A DNA stretch of 64,000 bases from Streptomyces venezuelae (GTDB taxonomy: Bacteria; Actinomycetota; Actinomycetes; Streptomycetales; Streptomycetaceae). The notes below the pieces were generated by a model. That model was not told the origin of the DNA. It did not search any database and saw only the letters and a list, made by a program, of their open reading frames with translations. The stretch lies in NCBI RefSeq assembly GCF_008642295.1, contig NZ_CP029190.1, positions 1,364,001 to 1,428,000 on the forward strand. Reading direction: 5' to 3'. The translations under genes and the position numbers were made by a program. Of this stretch, positions 63,969 to 64,000 are shown one piece after another. Numbering within the stretch: the stretch's first letter is position 1; each line of letters begins with the position of its first letter.

Positions 63969-64000
63969 ATGCCGGAGCGCCGAGAGAACCACTCCTCGCC
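63969..64000 (+). CDS. Start of a gene truncated by the window end
   Basis: An ATG at 63969 follows GAGGGAG at a normal distance and opens a frame (MPERRENHSS) that runs off the window after ten codons. It is divergent from the HTH_42 gene with a 200-bp gap between them that is rich in GGAACC/CCCGGAA repeats. Too little is visible to suggest a function. Confidence 0.4.
   Translation, partial: MPERRENHSS

Overview
The window is chromosomal DNA of a Streptomyces. It has very high GC, third-position GC bias in every gene, purine-GG Shine-Dalgarno sites, GTG/TTG starts and actinomycete gene families throughout. The right half carries what reads as a complete viomycin (tuberactinomycin) biosynthetic cluster with its self-resistance gene, so the strain is probably a viomycin producer. 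Every assignment was made by eye from sequence and family knowledge; no database was searched.

Layout. 1-12.4 kb holds mixed housekeeping and accessory genes: the end of a two-component system, a MocR-type regulator with its operator, a MobA/MocA-like nucleotidyltransferase, malate synthase, an LRV-repeat protein, a secreted SGNH hydrolase, an exonuclease, and a TetR/P450/methyltransferase locus. At 12.44-12.54 kb a 31-codon gene with its own consensus-like promoter and perfect ribosome-binding site lies in an AT-richer gap; it looks like an undescribed microprotein or RiPP-type precursor. 12.7-25.5 kb is a purine salvage/degradation and glyoxylate-assimilation island: NCS2 permease, 8-oxoguanine deaminase, uricase, HIU hydrolase, OHCU decarboxylase, a small HTH regulator, hydroxypyruvate isomerase, tartronate semialdehyde reductase, catalase and glyoxylate carboligase, with malate synthase at 4.2 kb belonging functionally. 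Two regulatory signatures tie it together. Tandem 15-bp palindromes on a 21-bp period precede aceB, hyi and gcl. A near-identical promoter/palindrome precedes the uricase operon and catalase. 25.7-28.6 kb has a zinc-ribbon protein, glutathione peroxidase and a PhoA-type alkaline phosphatase.

28.9-60.6 kb is the viomycin cluster: regulator vioR, Rieske hydroxylase vioQ, resistance kinase vph, then vioP to vioA, all on the minus strand and almost all joined by 4-bp stop/start overlaps, so they form one long transcription unit running from vioA towards vioP. VioB makes diaminopropionate; VioC and VioD make capreomycidine from arginine; VioF, VioA, VioI and VioG assemble Dap-Ser-Ser-(ureido)Dap-capreomycidine; VioJ and VioL desaturate and carbamoylate; VioQ hydroxylates; VioP, VioO and VioM make and attach beta-lysine; VioE exports; Vph protects. 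Adenylation pocket residues read by eye agree with Ser for both VioA domains and beta-lysine for VioO.

60.9-64 kb returns to ordinary chromosome: an acyl-CoA ligase, a winged-helix HTH_42-type protein and the start of one more gene. No tRNA, rRNA, CRISPR array, insertion sequence or attachment site was recognised.
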